In this document: positions 9,260 through 18,096 of the stretch, in pieces | Numbering within the stretch: position 1 is the first letter of the stretch | How the letters are laid out: every line of letters starts with the position of its first letter | From: an uncultured Lachnospiraceae bacterium | GTDB taxonomy: Bacteria > Bacillota > Clostridia > Lachnospirales > Lachnospiraceae | Reading direction: 5' to 3' | DNA: 61,717 bases | Assembly (NCBI GenBank): GCA_910580195.1 | Contig: CAJTWA010000023.1 | Coordinates: forward strand, 1-61,717 | Position numbers and translations under genes: made by a program | Notes under the pieces: model-generated | Database searches by the model: none | Seen by the model: only the letters and a program-made list of their open reading frames with translations | What the model was told of the DNA's origin: nothing

Positions 9260-10429
9260 TTATAAGTCCCCATTTGTCCAAAGGACACTCCACAGCCCAT
9301 AGGTTTTCCCTAAATAAATTCCGGATGTCTGCCTCCCAGCATCTGTATCATGGGAATATTCCACGTATTTTACTTCTTCCAGCGGGCAGCCCGCATACAT
9401 TTCCCAGACTGCATCCCCTGCAGGCACATCCTCTGCTTTGTCTAAGGATAAATTATCCTCGTCTACCATGCTAGGCGTATATTCAGCCTCCAGTTCCTGC
9501 ATAACAGTGACAAGATCGCTGTTGTATATCCCATAAACATCTTCCAAAAATCCAACAGAAAATGCTCCTGCCCAATTTGCATAATAACTGCACAGGCAAT
9601 CCTCCATTGTCCCACATCCAAAATCCAGAGCCATGCTCCTGATATATGGGAATTCTGGTTCTCTGCCCATTGCACCGCTAAAGGTGTAATATGTCCCATT
9701 TCTTTCTGCCATACAGACGCTGTTGGGGAAATTTGGATTTTCATACTTCAAATAATCATTGATGCTTCTGCTATCGGAATATTCTGTATACAGAAAAAGT
9801 ATATCATCATGGATTGGCGCATATACAGACATTTTCCCATCGGAAAATTCTTCCAACCCATTTTTTAGCCCGTCTTGGTATTCCTTTAATGATTCCTTTT
9901 CTTCTCCAGACGATTTTTCTATTTTTTCTTCCAATATTTCCTGCATTTTTTGGAATACTGCAGAATAATCCATGGTTAAAATTTCGCTTTGCCCATCATA
10001 TTCAAATGGAATCTGGTGATACATATCCTGCAGGACCCCGGAATACCCATCGAAAAACTCTAGGCCGCCACCGTATAGCCCTCCGCTTTCTTGGTATGTT
10101 TCCCCAGCAGAAAAAATATTATCTTTAAACGTAACTTTCCGGCTATTCCCATCCCCATTTTCTGCCGCATCCAACATAAACCAATCCCCCTCTATGGGGG
10201 AAGGCTCCTGTGGTTTTTCATCTGAAACATCCATATCTGTCCCGCTATCTGCACTTTCTTCCCATGTGCGTTCCCCGGAGGCTGCTGCATTTTCTTCCCA
10301 TGCATTTTCCTCCCATGTGCTTTCCCCAGAGGCTGCTGCATTTTCTTCCTTTTGCCCGCATCCTGCTATTTGGCATAGCAGGATGCAAAGCGCCAATAAT
10401 ATCTTACCTTTATTCTTTATGCACTTCAT
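9260..10429 (-). CDS. Lipoprotein with short internal repeats
   Basis: A lipoprotein of 389 residues. It has a signal peptide with lipobox IAGC, giving a lipid-anchored mature protein. Residues about 28-65 hold two near-identical units of the type ENAAASGESTWEE, an acidic spacer that probably lifts the domain off the membrane. The rest has no recognised domain, but is rich in Tyr and Asp and looks soluble and globular. GGAG lies eight bases before the ATG. It is downstream of, and on the same strand as, two secreted-protein genes. Function unknown. Confidence 0.75.
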   Translation of the reverse strand: MKCIKNKGKILLALCILLCQIAGCGQKEENAAASGESTWEENAWEENAAASGERTWEESADSGTDMDVSDEKPQEPSPIEGDWFMLDAAENGDGNSRKVTFKDNIFSAGETYQESGGLYGGGLEFFDGYSGVLQDMYHQIPFEYDGQSEILTMDYSAVFQKMQEILEEKIEKSSGEEKESLKEYQDGLKNGLEEFSDGKMSVYAPIHDDILFLYTEYSDSRSINDYLKYENPNFPNSVCMAERNGTYYTFSGAMGREPEFPYIRSMALDFGCGTMEDCLCSYYANWAGAFSVGFLEDVYGIYNSDLVTVMQELEAEYTPSMVDEDNLSLDKAEDVPAGDAVWEMYAGCPLEEVKYVEYSHDTDAGRQTSGIYLGKTYGLWSVLWTNGDL

Positions 10430-10452
10430 TTATATTTCTCCATCGCCTTACA

Positions 10453-12390
10453 TTATACCTTTACTTTCTTTGCCTTGCTGTAGCTGCCATATACTTTGCT
10501 GTCTGTAGAATCTATTTTGTAGGCGCGCACCCGCACATAGTATGCCTTCTTCTTTTTTAAGCCTTTTACGGTCTTTGACAAGGATGATGCAGTAACTTTT
10601 TTGGTGGAATATTTGAATTTCTTATTGGTGGAATAGCAAATTTCATAGCCTTTTGCTTGGCTGGCTCTCCTGTATTTGACTGTGAATTTTCCATTCCCGC
10701 GTTTTCTTAAGGATGTAATAACTGCTTTTTTAGGCTTTGTTACTTTCTCCCATTGTGCATATGCTGTCCGGTAACCGGAATAAACTGGCCTGCTATAAGC
10801 ATATACCCTCTGTCCCCCTGACTTTTCTAAGTACCACCCACGGAATAGGTATCCTTTCCGTTTCGCAATGGGCAGGTTCCCAAGCTGCTGGTTTACCTTT
10901 ACTGTAATGGTTTGCTGGCCTACGACTGCGCCTCCATTCCCATCAAAAACCATAGTAAATGTCCCTTGCCCTGCATTGTTTGTATTGGCAGGGTTTTGCG
11001 GAACTGTTGGGGCAATAGGCTTTGCCGGGGCATTTGGGTTGGTTGGATTAGCTGGGGCTGTGGGCGTACTAGGGTTTGCCGGGTTTGTTGGGACTGACGG
11101 CGTACTAGGGTTTGCCGGATCCGTTGGGACTGACGGCGTACTGGGATTTACTGGAGGTTCTGGCTCCTGTTGGTTTTTCTGTATCACTTGGACAGGGGCA
11201 TGGGCTGCCGCTTCATTCCCTGCTGGGTCATAGGCATAAATATGGGTAAGGTATTCCCCCATCTCATAATTATGGTCTGAAACATTGACACGGTACGTAT
11301 AAGAATTTCCCTCTGCTGTCCCGCTGCATGCGCTGCTCGTCACCCAATCCGGGAATAAGTCATCCTGCTCATGGTATAAGGTCCATGTTGGGAACTGCAC
11401 CCGGTCTACCCGGAAATTATCCGTTACCGTGCAAGTTACAGTATACCCTGTTTCTGAAATATCTGTAATTGAAACATCTGTTATTACTGGCTTCTGGTCG
11501 TCCTTTATGGTAAAACTCCCTGTCCCGCTTTCATAAGTGGCGCCATTTGCGCTTGCCCATAGGCGGAAGGTATAAGTTTCCCCTTGCCGCAGGCCAGTAG
11601 GAAGGGCTTCACCTACAATATTTAACTGCTGGTTGACAGTAGAAGTATTCAGCCCACAGGCTTCACTATGGTCCACCACTAAATTCCCAGCAGAATCCCA
11701 GACCTTTGCCCCTACATTGGAAACAGCCAAGCGGTTCGGGTTGCTGATTGTGCCTTTCAGCAATGCATTCCAAGTATCCGTCCATTCAACATTGACAGAA
11801 GAATAAGACAATGCCCCTGCCGGCGCACTGCTTCCTGCACCCAAATACACATACCCTAAAAATGCCCCGTTCCTCCCGCTTTCCAGCGTTGCTTTTGACA
11901 TGGTATGTATCAGGCAATATCCTGTATTTGCATTGGAATTCGTCCCTTGAAAACCGCCTTCACTGACGACTGCTTGGTCCCCGCTTACGCTTTCTACTAC
12001 TGCAACATGGTTTTCATAACAAGCCAACGCCTTTGCCTGCAGGGTACTCCCACGGGAAAAGCCAAAAGATTGGTATGCAGAATTATACCAGCTTTTCCCG
12101 GAATATATGGTGCAGTTTGCCCCTGTCAGCTGGTTTACCCTCGCGGATGCAAACCATGCGCAGCCGGAAGGCCCATAGGCATATTGGCCCCATGTTGGGA
12201 TATTGGCATAGTCCGTATAAGGCGCAGCGTTGATATCAATAACAATCCCGCCTGTACCATTTCCGCCAATGCCGCTGGGGGCTAATGCATACGCATTTTT
12301 AGGCGCCATAAAGAACAAAAATAGTGATAAAATAATTAAGGATGTCCCTTTCGCCTTTTTATAAAATAAATTCTTTTTCTTCACTTCCAT
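10453..12390 (-). CDS. Secreted CHAP / InlB-repeat / FN3 cell-wall protein
   Basis: A protein of 645 residues. A signal peptide ends near NAYALA. A CHAP amidase domain follows, with Cys in GPSGCAWFASARV and His in ENHVAVVES, predicted to cut peptidoglycan amide bonds. Then come Ig-like strands (about 205-400) and a proline-rich linker built from units like NPSTPSVPTDPA. Next is an InlB/Listeria-Bacteroides repeat (MVFDGNGG to FRGWYLEKS), and last an FN3-like, very Lys-rich C-terminal domain that may bind wall polymers. AGGAGG nine bases upstream fixes the start at 12390. Longer in-frame starts read through that ribosome site. No sorting signal is present. Confidence 0.85.
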   Translation of the reverse strand: MEVKKKNLFYKKAKGTSLIILSLFLFFMAPKNAYALAPSGIGGNGTGGIVIDINAAPYTDYANIPTWGQYAYGPSGCAWFASARVNQLTGANCTIYSGKSWYNSAYQSFGFSRGSTLQAKALACYENHVAVVESVSGDQAVVSEGGFQGTNSNANTGYCLIHTMSKATLESGRNGAFLGYVYLGAGSSAPAGALSYSSVNVEWTDTWNALLKGTISNPNRLAVSNVGAKVWDSAGNLVVDHSEACGLNTSTVNQQLNIVGEALPTGLRQGETYTFRLWASANGATYESGTGSFTIKDDQKPVITDVSITDISETGYTVTCTVTDNFRVDRVQFPTWTLYHEQDDLFPDWVTSSACSGTAEGNSYTYRVNVSDHNYEMGEYLTHIYAYDPAGNEAAAHAPVQVIQKNQQEPEPPVNPSTPSVPTDPANPSTPSVPTNPANPSTPTAPANPTNPNAPAKPIAPTVPQNPANTNNAGQGTFTMVFDGNGGAVVGQQTITVKVNQQLGNLPIAKRKGYLFRGWYLEKSGGQRVYAYSRPVYSGYRTAYAQWEKVTKPKKAVITSLRKRGNGKFTVKYRRASQAKGYEICYSTNKKFKYSTKKVTASSLSKTVKGLKKKKAYYVRVRAYKIDSTDSKVYGSYSKAKKVKV

Positions 12391-12459
12391 TTCATGCTCC
12401 CTCCTATTCATCTTTTTCTGCCCATCCATTGTTTTTCTGGTATCTGATATCCCAATGTT

Positions 12460-13326
12460 TTAATTCCACTTTAAAGTGTAATACCCAGTAGTAGAATAGC
12501 TCCCTACCCTCAAGTAATACGTCCCTTTGGGAAGGTTGCATACACACTTATCTTTTCCTTTAAAAACCCATGAAACAGGATCATCCTTTGGCAGAATTTT
12601 CCCATTTTCATCCACAAAATGGTAGGTATTCCCCCGGATTACCAAAAGCTGCAGAAATAATCCCATATCTAAGTTCGTTTCTTTTATTTTAGAATTAATA
12701 GAAACCGTAACTTTCGATTTTTTGGGGACGTTTATTTTATAATAATGGGATTCTTCTGCATCAAACAAGAGATTCTTTACTGTTACCCCTTTTTTCAAAG
12801 ATGCCGCAGCCTTTAACCTATTCCCTGCTTTATTTATTTTTGCAACTGGCGTAAAAGAATAACGGATTTTATATTTTTGGCTGCCGCCCACTGCCAAATA
12901 ATATGTCCCTTTTTTCACCGCCCATGAAAATGAAAATTTGCTTTTTGAGCCAAAATAATTGTCATTTTTATAGATTGTTTTTTTAGAAGAATTCAATAAA
13001 TTTACAAATGTGGAACCTTCCTCTGTGTCTTCTCCAAATCCATCCTCATTCTCCTGCTCCTGATACTTGCCTGCACCGGGAAGTTCCGACACCTTAACAT
13101 CCACAATCATATACCCTTGCTTGGGTATCTTAATTTTGTAATAAGATGTGCCGTAATCTTGGTATTCCAGCTCCCCGTCTTTGTCTTTGTCCACATACGC
13201 CCCGCCCTGCCCAGACAGCCATTTCTTATTCTTCATGGAAGTACCTGCTGCAAATGCGGTAACGCTGCATGCCAGAACACAGAATACCATCACCAAAAAA
13301 CCAAAAAATTTCCTTTTGTTTCCCAT
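12460..13326 (-). CDS. Secreted protein with two PPC-like beta domains
   Basis: A secreted protein of 288 residues. The signal peptide ends near VTAFAA. The mature part holds two similar beta-sandwich segments, about 60-160 and 175-288. Each ends in a KGTYYLAVGG or KGTYYLRVGS type motif, which is typical of bacterial pre-peptidase C-terminal (PPC) domains. These usually sit beside a protease, but no catalytic domain is present here. It may be a stand-alone wall or matrix protein. AAGGGAG precedes the ATG. It is transcribed divergently from an XRE regulator, across a perfect palindrome. Confidence 0.8.
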   Translation of the reverse strand: MGNKRKFFGFLVMVFCVLACSVTAFAAGTSMKNKKWLSGQGGAYVDKDKDGELEYQDYGTSYYKIKIPKQGYMIVDVKVSELPGAGKYQEQENEDGFGEDTEEGSTFVNLLNSSKKTIYKNDNYFGSKSKFSFSWAVKKGTYYLAVGGSQKYKIRYSFTPVAKINKAGNRLKAAASLKKGVTVKNLLFDAEESHYYKINVPKKSKVTVSINSKIKETNLDMGLFLQLLVIRGNTYHFVDENGKILPKDDPVSWVFKGKDKCVCNLPKGTYYLRVGSYSTTGYYTLKWN

Positions 13327-13357
13327 AAAACCACTCCCTTTTTACTTCTTAGAATAT

Positions 13358-13396
13358 TTTTTATAGTTATAGAATATTATACTATAACTATAAAAA
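13358..13396. promoter_or_regulatory. Perfect 15-bp inverted repeat, candidate operator
   Basis: TTTTTATAGTTATAG (13358-13372) and CTATAACTATAAAAA (13382-13396) are exact reverse complements around a 9-base A/T spacer. The element sits between the divergent PPC-protein and XRE genes and overlaps possible -10 hexamers on both strands. This makes it a good candidate binding site for the XRE protein. Confidence 0.55.
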
Positions 13397-13468
13397 GATT
13401 AAAGTTAAGATATATTTTTTTATAATTGGGCATAGTATTGGAAAAATGGAAAGGGATGGGTAATTATT

Positions 13469-13786
13469 ATGGAAAATTTGGATTTTGCCTTCATTGGGCA
13501 GAGAATCCGCGAACTGCGCAATGAAAAAATGCTTACCCAAGAATACATTGCCAATGCCGTTGACGTAAATGTTTCCCATATCAGCAACATTGAAACCAAT
13601 AAAGTTAAGGTATCATTAACCCTCCTAGTACGCATCTGCAATGTTCTGGGCACAACTATAGATTATGTTTTGGAGCACGAGTACCATTGCCAAGACTCCG
13701 CCATGGAGCAGGAACTTGTCAATGTTTTTAAGGGTTTGGGCAAAGAGAAACAGGAACTGCTGCTTAGGATTGCAAAAGTTTTATAA
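13469..13786 (+). CDS. XRE-family transcriptional regulator
   Basis: A protein of 105 residues. The helix-turn-helix at about 10-65 reads RIRELRNEKMLTQEYIANAV then VNVSHISNIETNKVKVS, the usual Cro/CI-type fold. A short C-terminal helix (about 80-105) may dimerise. It is a stand-alone regulator, divergent from the secreted PPC protein, with a 15-bp palindrome between them, so autoregulation and control of the secreted-protein genes is likely. The ATG at 13469 has no strong ribosome site. Confidence 0.88.
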   Translation: MENLDFAFIGQRIRELRNEKMLTQEYIANAVDVNVSHISNIETNKVKVSLTLLVRICNVLGTTIDYVLEHEYHCQDSAMEQELVNVFKGLGKEKQELLLRIAKVL

Positions 13787-13951
13787 TACCCTATTATAGA
13801 CATGCCAAATAAAGTATTGGAACATACCACACGGAATTATGCTTCTGTAAAGAATGGAGTGAAGGGCGCTATGGGCGGCAAAATTCTGGAATATGAAGCA
13901 AAAACAATTAAACGGGAAGGTAAAATGCAGCCAGAAAACTGTTCCAATATA

Positions 13952-13986
13952 CCTTCGGGGATATTTCCTGAAATTTTCCCCGAAGG
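13952..13986. repeat. Strong stem-loop between convergent genes
   Basis: CCTTCGGGGA (13952-13961) pairs with TCCCCGAAGG (13977-13986). The pairing continues inward through ATTTC and GAAAT, giving about 15 paired bases with one bulge. No T run follows on either strand, so it is not a standard terminator. The 278 bases between the XRE gene and the GH4 gene hold no convincing coding region. Confidence 0.6.
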
Positions 13987-14064
13987 CATATCACTACAAA
14001 ATTAATCCACTTTCTTATAGCTTTATATTTTTGCCATCAAAAACTAGTACCCATCCGCCTATCA

Positions 14065-15399
14065 TCATTCCCCCGGAAAAAACTGCGGCAAATACTCCTT
14101 ATGCGCCTCCAGCAATTCATCCACCACTACATTCGCAAGCGCATCGCTTGGACATAAGGGGTTTAGGTTCAGCGCAGCCACTGCAAGATCCTTATCCCCC
14201 GTCAAAGCTGCCTTAACTACCATCCGTTCAAAGGCTTTCATCATATGCACATACCCGCTGATAGGGAGCCTAAGTTCCCCAGTCGCCAAGGGCTTCGGCC
14301 CATCCGCCGTAATCCTGCATGCAACCTCTACCGCGCTGTCTGCAGGCAAATCAGAAATTGCCCCGTTATTCCTAACATCCACATACTGGATATCCCCGGC
14401 ATCGTTATAAATCGACTGTATCAGGCTGCAGGCCGCATCCGAATACTTTGCCCCGCCCCGCATGGCAAGCTGCTCTGGCTTTTCTTCCAGCTCTTCATGG
14501 CTATAGAGTTCAAACAGCTCTTCTTCCGTCCTGCTGACAACCTCGCCCCGGACGTTCCCTTCCTGAAATTGCTCCAATTCTTCTTCCAGCTGCTCCTTTG
14601 TAAAGAAATAGTAGTTGTGGTAAGGGCAGGGAATTGCCTGCAGCCCCATAATAAAAGAAGGGGAATAAGGCAGCGACACGAAATTCTTCATCTGGATTGT
14701 ATCCTCATCCTTTAGGTTTGCATATTTTTCCAGAAGCTCATGGAACCGGGATACCCCATTGACAAAGACGTCCGTTGCAAAAATAAAATGGTTCACTCCC
14801 TGAATCTCCATAGTTACCTCATGTTCCTCCACCCCAAGCATTTTAGCAAAGCCAGCTACCATATTCACCGGGACATTGCACAGGCCGATTGCTTTCTGGA
14901 ACCCTGTATAGCGGATAATTGATTCCGTAACCATGCCTGCCGGGTTCGTAAAATTAATCAGCCAAGCATCTGGGCATAATTCCTCCATATCCTTTACAAT
15001 ATCCAGAATCACAGGGATGGTACGGAATGCCTTAAACATGCCGCCAGCCCCGTTGGTTTCCTGCCCAATCATGCCGTGGCTTAAAGGGATCCTTTCATCC
15101 AGGACCCTTGCAGGGAGCCGCCCAACCCTCATCTGCGTCGTAACAAAATCCGCGCCGGGAAGGGCTTCCCTCCTGTCATAGCTTAATTTAATTTCCATAG
15201 GAAGCCCTGCTTTTTTTACCATGCGCTTTGCCAGCGCTCCTACGGTTTCCAGCTTTTCACGCCCTTCCTCAATATCCACCAGCCAAAGCTCCCGTACAGG
15301 GAGGGTATCATACCGTTTGATAAACCCTTCCACCAATTCAGGGGTATAGCTGCTGCCACCGCCAATAGTAACTATTTTAACAGAATTTTTTCCTTCCAT
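14065..15399 (-). CDS. licH: 6-phospho-beta-glucosidase, GH4 family
   Basis: An enzyme of 444 residues, the usual GH4 length. The N-terminal Rossmann motif KIVTIGGGSSYTPEL binds NAD. INFTNPAGM, the metal-binding Cys in GLCNVPVNM and GVNHFIF are the family active-site motifs. GH4 enzymes hydrolyse 6-phosphoglucosides by a redox mechanism needing NAD and Mn. GGAGGCGG upstream supports the start at 15399. A 60-residue upstream extension lacks similarity. It is divergent from the PTS genes and shares operators with them, so it cleaves the imported phospho-disaccharide. celF is an equivalent name. Confidence 0.93.
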   Translation of the reverse strand: MEGKNSVKIVTIGGGSSYTPELVEGFIKRYDTLPVRELWLVDIEEGREKLETVGALAKRMVKKAGLPMEIKLSYDRREALPGADFVTTQMRVGRLPARVLDERIPLSHGMIGQETNGAGGMFKAFRTIPVILDIVKDMEELCPDAWLINFTNPAGMVTESIIRYTGFQKAIGLCNVPVNMVAGFAKMLGVEEHEVTMEIQGVNHFIFATDVFVNGVSRFHELLEKYANLKDEDTIQMKNFVSLPYSPSFIMGLQAIPCPYHNYYFFTKEQLEEELEQFQEGNVRGEVVSRTEEELFELYSHEELEEKPEQLAMRGGAKYSDAACSLIQSIYNDAGDIQYVDVRNNGAISDLPADSAVEVACRITADGPKPLATGELRLPISGYVHMMKAFERMVVKAALTGDKDLAVAALNLNPLCPSDALANVVVDELLEAHKEYLPQFFPGE

Positions 15400-15482
15400 A
15401 ATCCGCCTCCTTTTAAATTTAAAAAGCAAACAGCACATAACATGTTTGTACCAAAACTTAGCTTTTTTTAATTTTAAATGAA

Positions 15483-15494
15483 TGGTCCATACAT
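15483..15494. promoter_or_regulatory. GntR/HutC-type operator candidate 1
   Basis: TGGTCCATACAT resembles the palindromic TGGTNTANACCA class bound by GntR/HutC (UTRA) regulators. It lies 84 bases upstream of the GH4 start. It shares TGGT..ATAC with two other sites in the same divergent region. Confidence 0.45.
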
Positions 15495-15525
15495 AAATTT
15501 CATAGGTAAAGATAAGCAGCACATT

Positions 15526-15537
15526 TGGTCTATACCA
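15526..15537. promoter_or_regulatory. GntR/HutC-type operator candidate 2
   Basis: TGGTCTATACCA is a near-perfect palindrome. On the minus strand it overlaps the -10 (TATGGT) of a likely GH4 promoter, whose -35 TTGGAC lies 18 bases upstream. Repressor binding here would block that promoter. Confidence 0.6.
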
Positions 15538-15704
15538 TAATCCAATCATAACATTTTGTCCAAAAATTGTCCACTCCATTTAAAATTAATATTCCAATTA
15601 GTTAAATTGCACAATTTATTGTATATTTTACACCAATATTTTATCAAAATAAGAGGGGTTTTATAGACATAACAACTATTTTTCATCTATCACCAAAAAA
15701 ATTA

Positions 15705-15756
15705 TTGAAAATTGATGTAAGTATGGTATGATTAATTGCATGAGTGGTATATACAT
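15705..15756 (+). promoter_or_regulatory. PTS operon promoter with operator 3
   Basis: A -35 TTGAAA (15705-15710) and -10 TATGAT (15727-15732) are spaced by 16 bases. TGGTATATACAT (15745-15756) lies just after the expected start point, a typical roadblock position. With the two other sites it suggests common control of the GH4 gene and the PTS operon by the GntR-type gene at the operon end. The rest of 15400-15787 shows no gene. Confidence 0.6.
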
Positions 15757-15787
15757 AAAACAACCAACCAAAAAGGAGGAATTTACC

Positions 15788-16093
15788 ATGGTAAAAATTT
15801 TACTTGTATGCTCTGCAGGGATGTCAACGAGCTTCATCGTGAACAAAATGAAAGAGTCTGCAACTGCAAAAGGGATCGAAGCGGAAATTTGGGCAGTTGC
15901 CGACGCAGAAGCTGCTGAAAACATTAAAAAAGCAGACATTATGATGCTTGGGCCCCAAGTGCGGTTCCTTGAAAGCAAGATGAAAGGGGTTGCAGGGGGC
16001 AAGCCGGTTGCCGTTATTGACATGGTAGCATACGGTTCTATGAATGGGGAAAAAGTACTGGAACAGGCATTAAAGCTCCTCGGGAAAGAATAA
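15788..16093 (+). CDS. celA: PTS system, lactose/cellobiose-type IIB component
   Basis: A phosphocarrier of 101 residues. MVKILLVCSAGMSTS contains the phosphorylated Cys8 in the classic CSAGMSTS loop. It takes phosphate from IIA and passes it to the sugar bound by IIC. AAAGGAGG lies nine bases before the ATG at 15788. A 20-residue upstream extension is not credible. It is the first gene of the PTS operon, directly behind the promoter and operator. Hairpins lie between it and IIC. Confidence 0.93.
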   Translation: MVKILLVCSAGMSTSFIVNKMKESATAKGIEAEIWAVADAEAAENIKKADIMMLGPQVRFLESKMKGVAGGKPVAVIDMVAYGSMNGEKVLEQALKLLGKE

Positions 16094-16103
16094 TTGTGAA
16101 CTG

Positions 16104-16140
16104 AGGCCAGCCTTACGGCAAATGATTTGCCAGCAGGCCT
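16104..16140 (+). promoter_or_regulatory. Nested hairpin between IIB and IIC genes
   Basis: AGGCC (16104-16108) pairs with GGCCT (16136-16140) around an inner GGCAAA/TTTGCC stem (16117-16131). No T run follows. It may protect or cut the operon mRNA, separating expression of the two PTS subunits. Confidence 0.4.
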
Positions 16141-16220
16141 AACTTATCCTAAGGGCAGGCGTAAAGCCTTTGGCAAATACATATGCTTTTTCTTATTACT
16201 AAGCAGAAGGAGAGTAATTT

Positions 16221-17621
16221 ATGAACGCTTTTATTAATTGGATGGAACAGCATTTCATGCCGATTGCAGCGAAAATTGCAAACCAACGCCACCTGATTGC
16301 CATCCGTGACGGGTTTATCGCAATCATGCCGGTAACCATGGTGGGAAGTATCGCTGTGCTGCTGAATGTATTTTTCCGTGATTTACCAAACGAATGGCTC
16401 GGGGAAGGGAACGGCTTTGTTTCCGCCATGGGCCCGCTGATTAGCATTAATGGGAATGTTTATTTCGGTTCAATCGTCGTGCTGGGCATGGCATTTACCA
16501 TATCGCTAGGCTACCATCTGGCAAAATCCTATGACGTGAACCCCATTGCCGGGGGCGTCATTGCATTTTCCGCAGTTGTAACCTGCATGAACCAGAGCGC
16601 TATCTTTGATTACGCCCTTCCCGGGGTAGCAGATACGTCCCTTGACGTACTCAAAGGCGCCGGCTTAGATGTTGCAGCAGACGGCGCAGGCGGCGTTGTA
16701 TTAAACGGCGTCAGCGGCTGGGGTTACATGAGCCAAGCGCTGACTGGTTCCGGCGGATTGTTTACCTGCTTGATTGTGGGCCTTCTTTCTACCATGATTT
16801 ACGTCAAGCTGATGCAGAAAAAAGTTACGATTAAACTGCCAGCTTCCGTGCCCCCCGCAGTAAGCAATGCATTTGCATCCATTATCCCGGGCACGATTGC
16901 TATTTATACCTTTGGTATTGTCACACAGATTTGTGTAATGACTACAGGCCTGTATCCAAACGACCTGATTGTAGAATGGATCCAAAAACCTCTCCTTGGG
17001 CTTTCACAGGGCGTATTCAGCGTTGCCCTTGTATCCTTCTTAATCCAGCTATTCTGGTTCTTCGGCCTCCACGGCGCGAACCTGCTTGCACCGATTACAG
17101 AAGGCGTATATACGCCTGCGCTCCTGTCCAACTTGGAAGTATGGAACACAACCCATTCCGTAAAAGAAATGCCGTACCTTTGGACCCGCGGCTCCTTTGA
17201 TGCATTTGCCATGGCCGGCGGTTCTGGATGTACCCTCGCATTTTTGATTGCAATTTTTATCTTCTCCAAACGGGAAGACCAAAGGGCAATTGCAAAGCTG
17301 GGCGCGCCCATGGGCATATTCCAGATTAACGAGCCGGTTATTTTCGGCATACCGATTGTGCTGAACCCGGTATACTTTATCCCATGGCTCCTGGCTGCAC
17401 CGATTTGCGCCATTATTGCATATGCATTAACAGCAATCGGGATTATCCCGCCTGTATTTATCCAAGTGCCTTGGGTTATGCCAGTAGGGATCTATGCATT
17501 CCTTGCAACAGGCGGTAACTTTGTCGCCTCGCTGGTTGCTCTCCTAAACCTAGGCGTATCCATCTTAATCTGGACGCCTTTTGTAATCCTTGCAAACCGG
17601 GTACAGGAAAAAGAAGCATAA
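16221..17621 (+). CDS. celB: PTS system, cellobiose-type IIC permease
   Basis: An integral membrane sugar channel of 466 residues with about ten helices, the family's normal size. The N-terminal FMPIAAKIANQRHLIAIRDG and the later FWFFGLHGANLL and INEPVIFG motifs are typical of the lactose/cellobiose IIC family and form the sugar site. AAGGAGAG precedes the ATG. It transports the disaccharide while IIB phosphorylates it. The family covers cellobiose, chitobiose and related beta-linked disaccharides. The MupG-like gene downstream widens the possible substrates. Confidence 0.94.
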   Translation: MNAFINWMEQHFMPIAAKIANQRHLIAIRDGFIAIMPVTMVGSIAVLLNVFFRDLPNEWLGEGNGFVSAMGPLISINGNVYFGSIVVLGMAFTISLGYHLAKSYDVNPIAGGVIAFSAVVTCMNQSAIFDYALPGVADTSLDVLKGAGLDVAADGAGGVVLNGVSGWGYMSQALTGSGGLFTCLIVGLLSTMIYVKLMQKKVTIKLPASVPPAVSNAFASIIPGTIAIYTFGIVTQICVMTTGLYPNDLIVEWIQKPLLGLSQGVFSVALVSFLIQLFWFFGLHGANLLAPITEGVYTPALLSNLEVWNTTHSVKEMPYLWTRGSFDAFAMAGGSGCTLAFLIAIFIFSKREDQRAIAKLGAPMGIFQINEPVIFGIPIVLNPVYFIPWLLAAPICAIIAYALTAIGIIPPVFIQVPWVMPVGIYAFLATGGNFVASLVALLNLGVSILIWTPFVILANRVQEKEA

Positions 17622-17633
17622 AAAAGCAAACCC

Positions 17634-17685
17634 AAATGGGCTGCCAACCCACTGACAGAACTGATACGTTGCACAGCCCATTTTT
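17634..17685 (+). terminator. Terminator or attenuator after IIC
   Basis: AAATGGGCTG (17634-17643) pairs with CAGCCCATTT (17674-17683), followed by two more T and a T/A tail. It sits 13 bases past the IIC stop and inside the operon, so it probably lowers read-through into IIA. Confidence 0.65.
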
Positions 17686-17687
17686 AT

Positions 17688-17730
17688 AAAAAGGGACTGT
17701 CCGCTTATTTTCTAGCGAAACAGCCCCTTT
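17688..17730 (+). terminator. Second hairpin before the IIA gene
   Basis: AAAAAGGGACTGT (17688-17700) pairs with ACAGCCCCTTT (17720-17730), with one mismatch. It begins two bases after the first hairpin. The tandem arrangement resembles an attenuator or an mRNA-processing site ahead of the IIA ribosome site (AGGAGG at about 17746). Confidence 0.5.
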
Positions 17731-17760
17731 CCAATTATAAAATAAAGGAGGTTCTTTCAG

Positions 17761-18075
17761 ATGGAAGGAATGGAAATGACATGTTTTGAGATAATTTCTA
17801 ATGTAGGGACTGCCAGAGGGTGCTATGTGGAGGCAATCGACCTTGCCACAGAAGGCAAATTCGAGGAGGCTGAGAAAAAAGTGGCAGAAGGCGCAACTTA
17901 CTTTTCCAAAGGCCACAACGCCCACACGGATTTGGTCCAAAAAGAAGCTGCCGGCGAGAAAACAGACGTCATCCTGCTGTTAGTCCATGCAGAAGACCAG
18001 CTTATGAGCGCAGAAGGCTTTAAAATCATTGCAGAAAAATTCATCGCCATGAGCAAAAAACTTTACAATAAATAA
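17761..18075 (+). CDS. celC: PTS system, lactose/cellobiose-type IIA component
   Basis: A trimeric helical phosphocarrier of 104 residues. The phosphorylated histidine is His76 in LLLVHAEDQLM, and the segment SKGHNAHTDLVQKEA is also typical of the family. AGGAGG lies nine bases before the ATG. It accepts phosphate from HPr and passes it to Cys8 of IIB. It is separated from IIC by two hairpins, which may set a different protein ratio from the membrane subunit. Confidence 0.93.
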   Translation: MEGMEMTCFEIISNVGTARGCYVEAIDLATEGKFEEAEKKVAEGATYFSKGHNAHTDLVQKEAAGEKTDVILLLVHAEDQLMSAEGFKIIAEKFIAMSKKLYNK

Positions 18076-18096
18076 ACAAGATAGGAAATCGGTGTT

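Noticed and set aside
13802..14005. A 67-codon plus-strand frame after the XRE gene
   Set aside because: Its end lies inside the CCTTCGGGGA stem-loop, with no ribosome site and no protein-like pattern.
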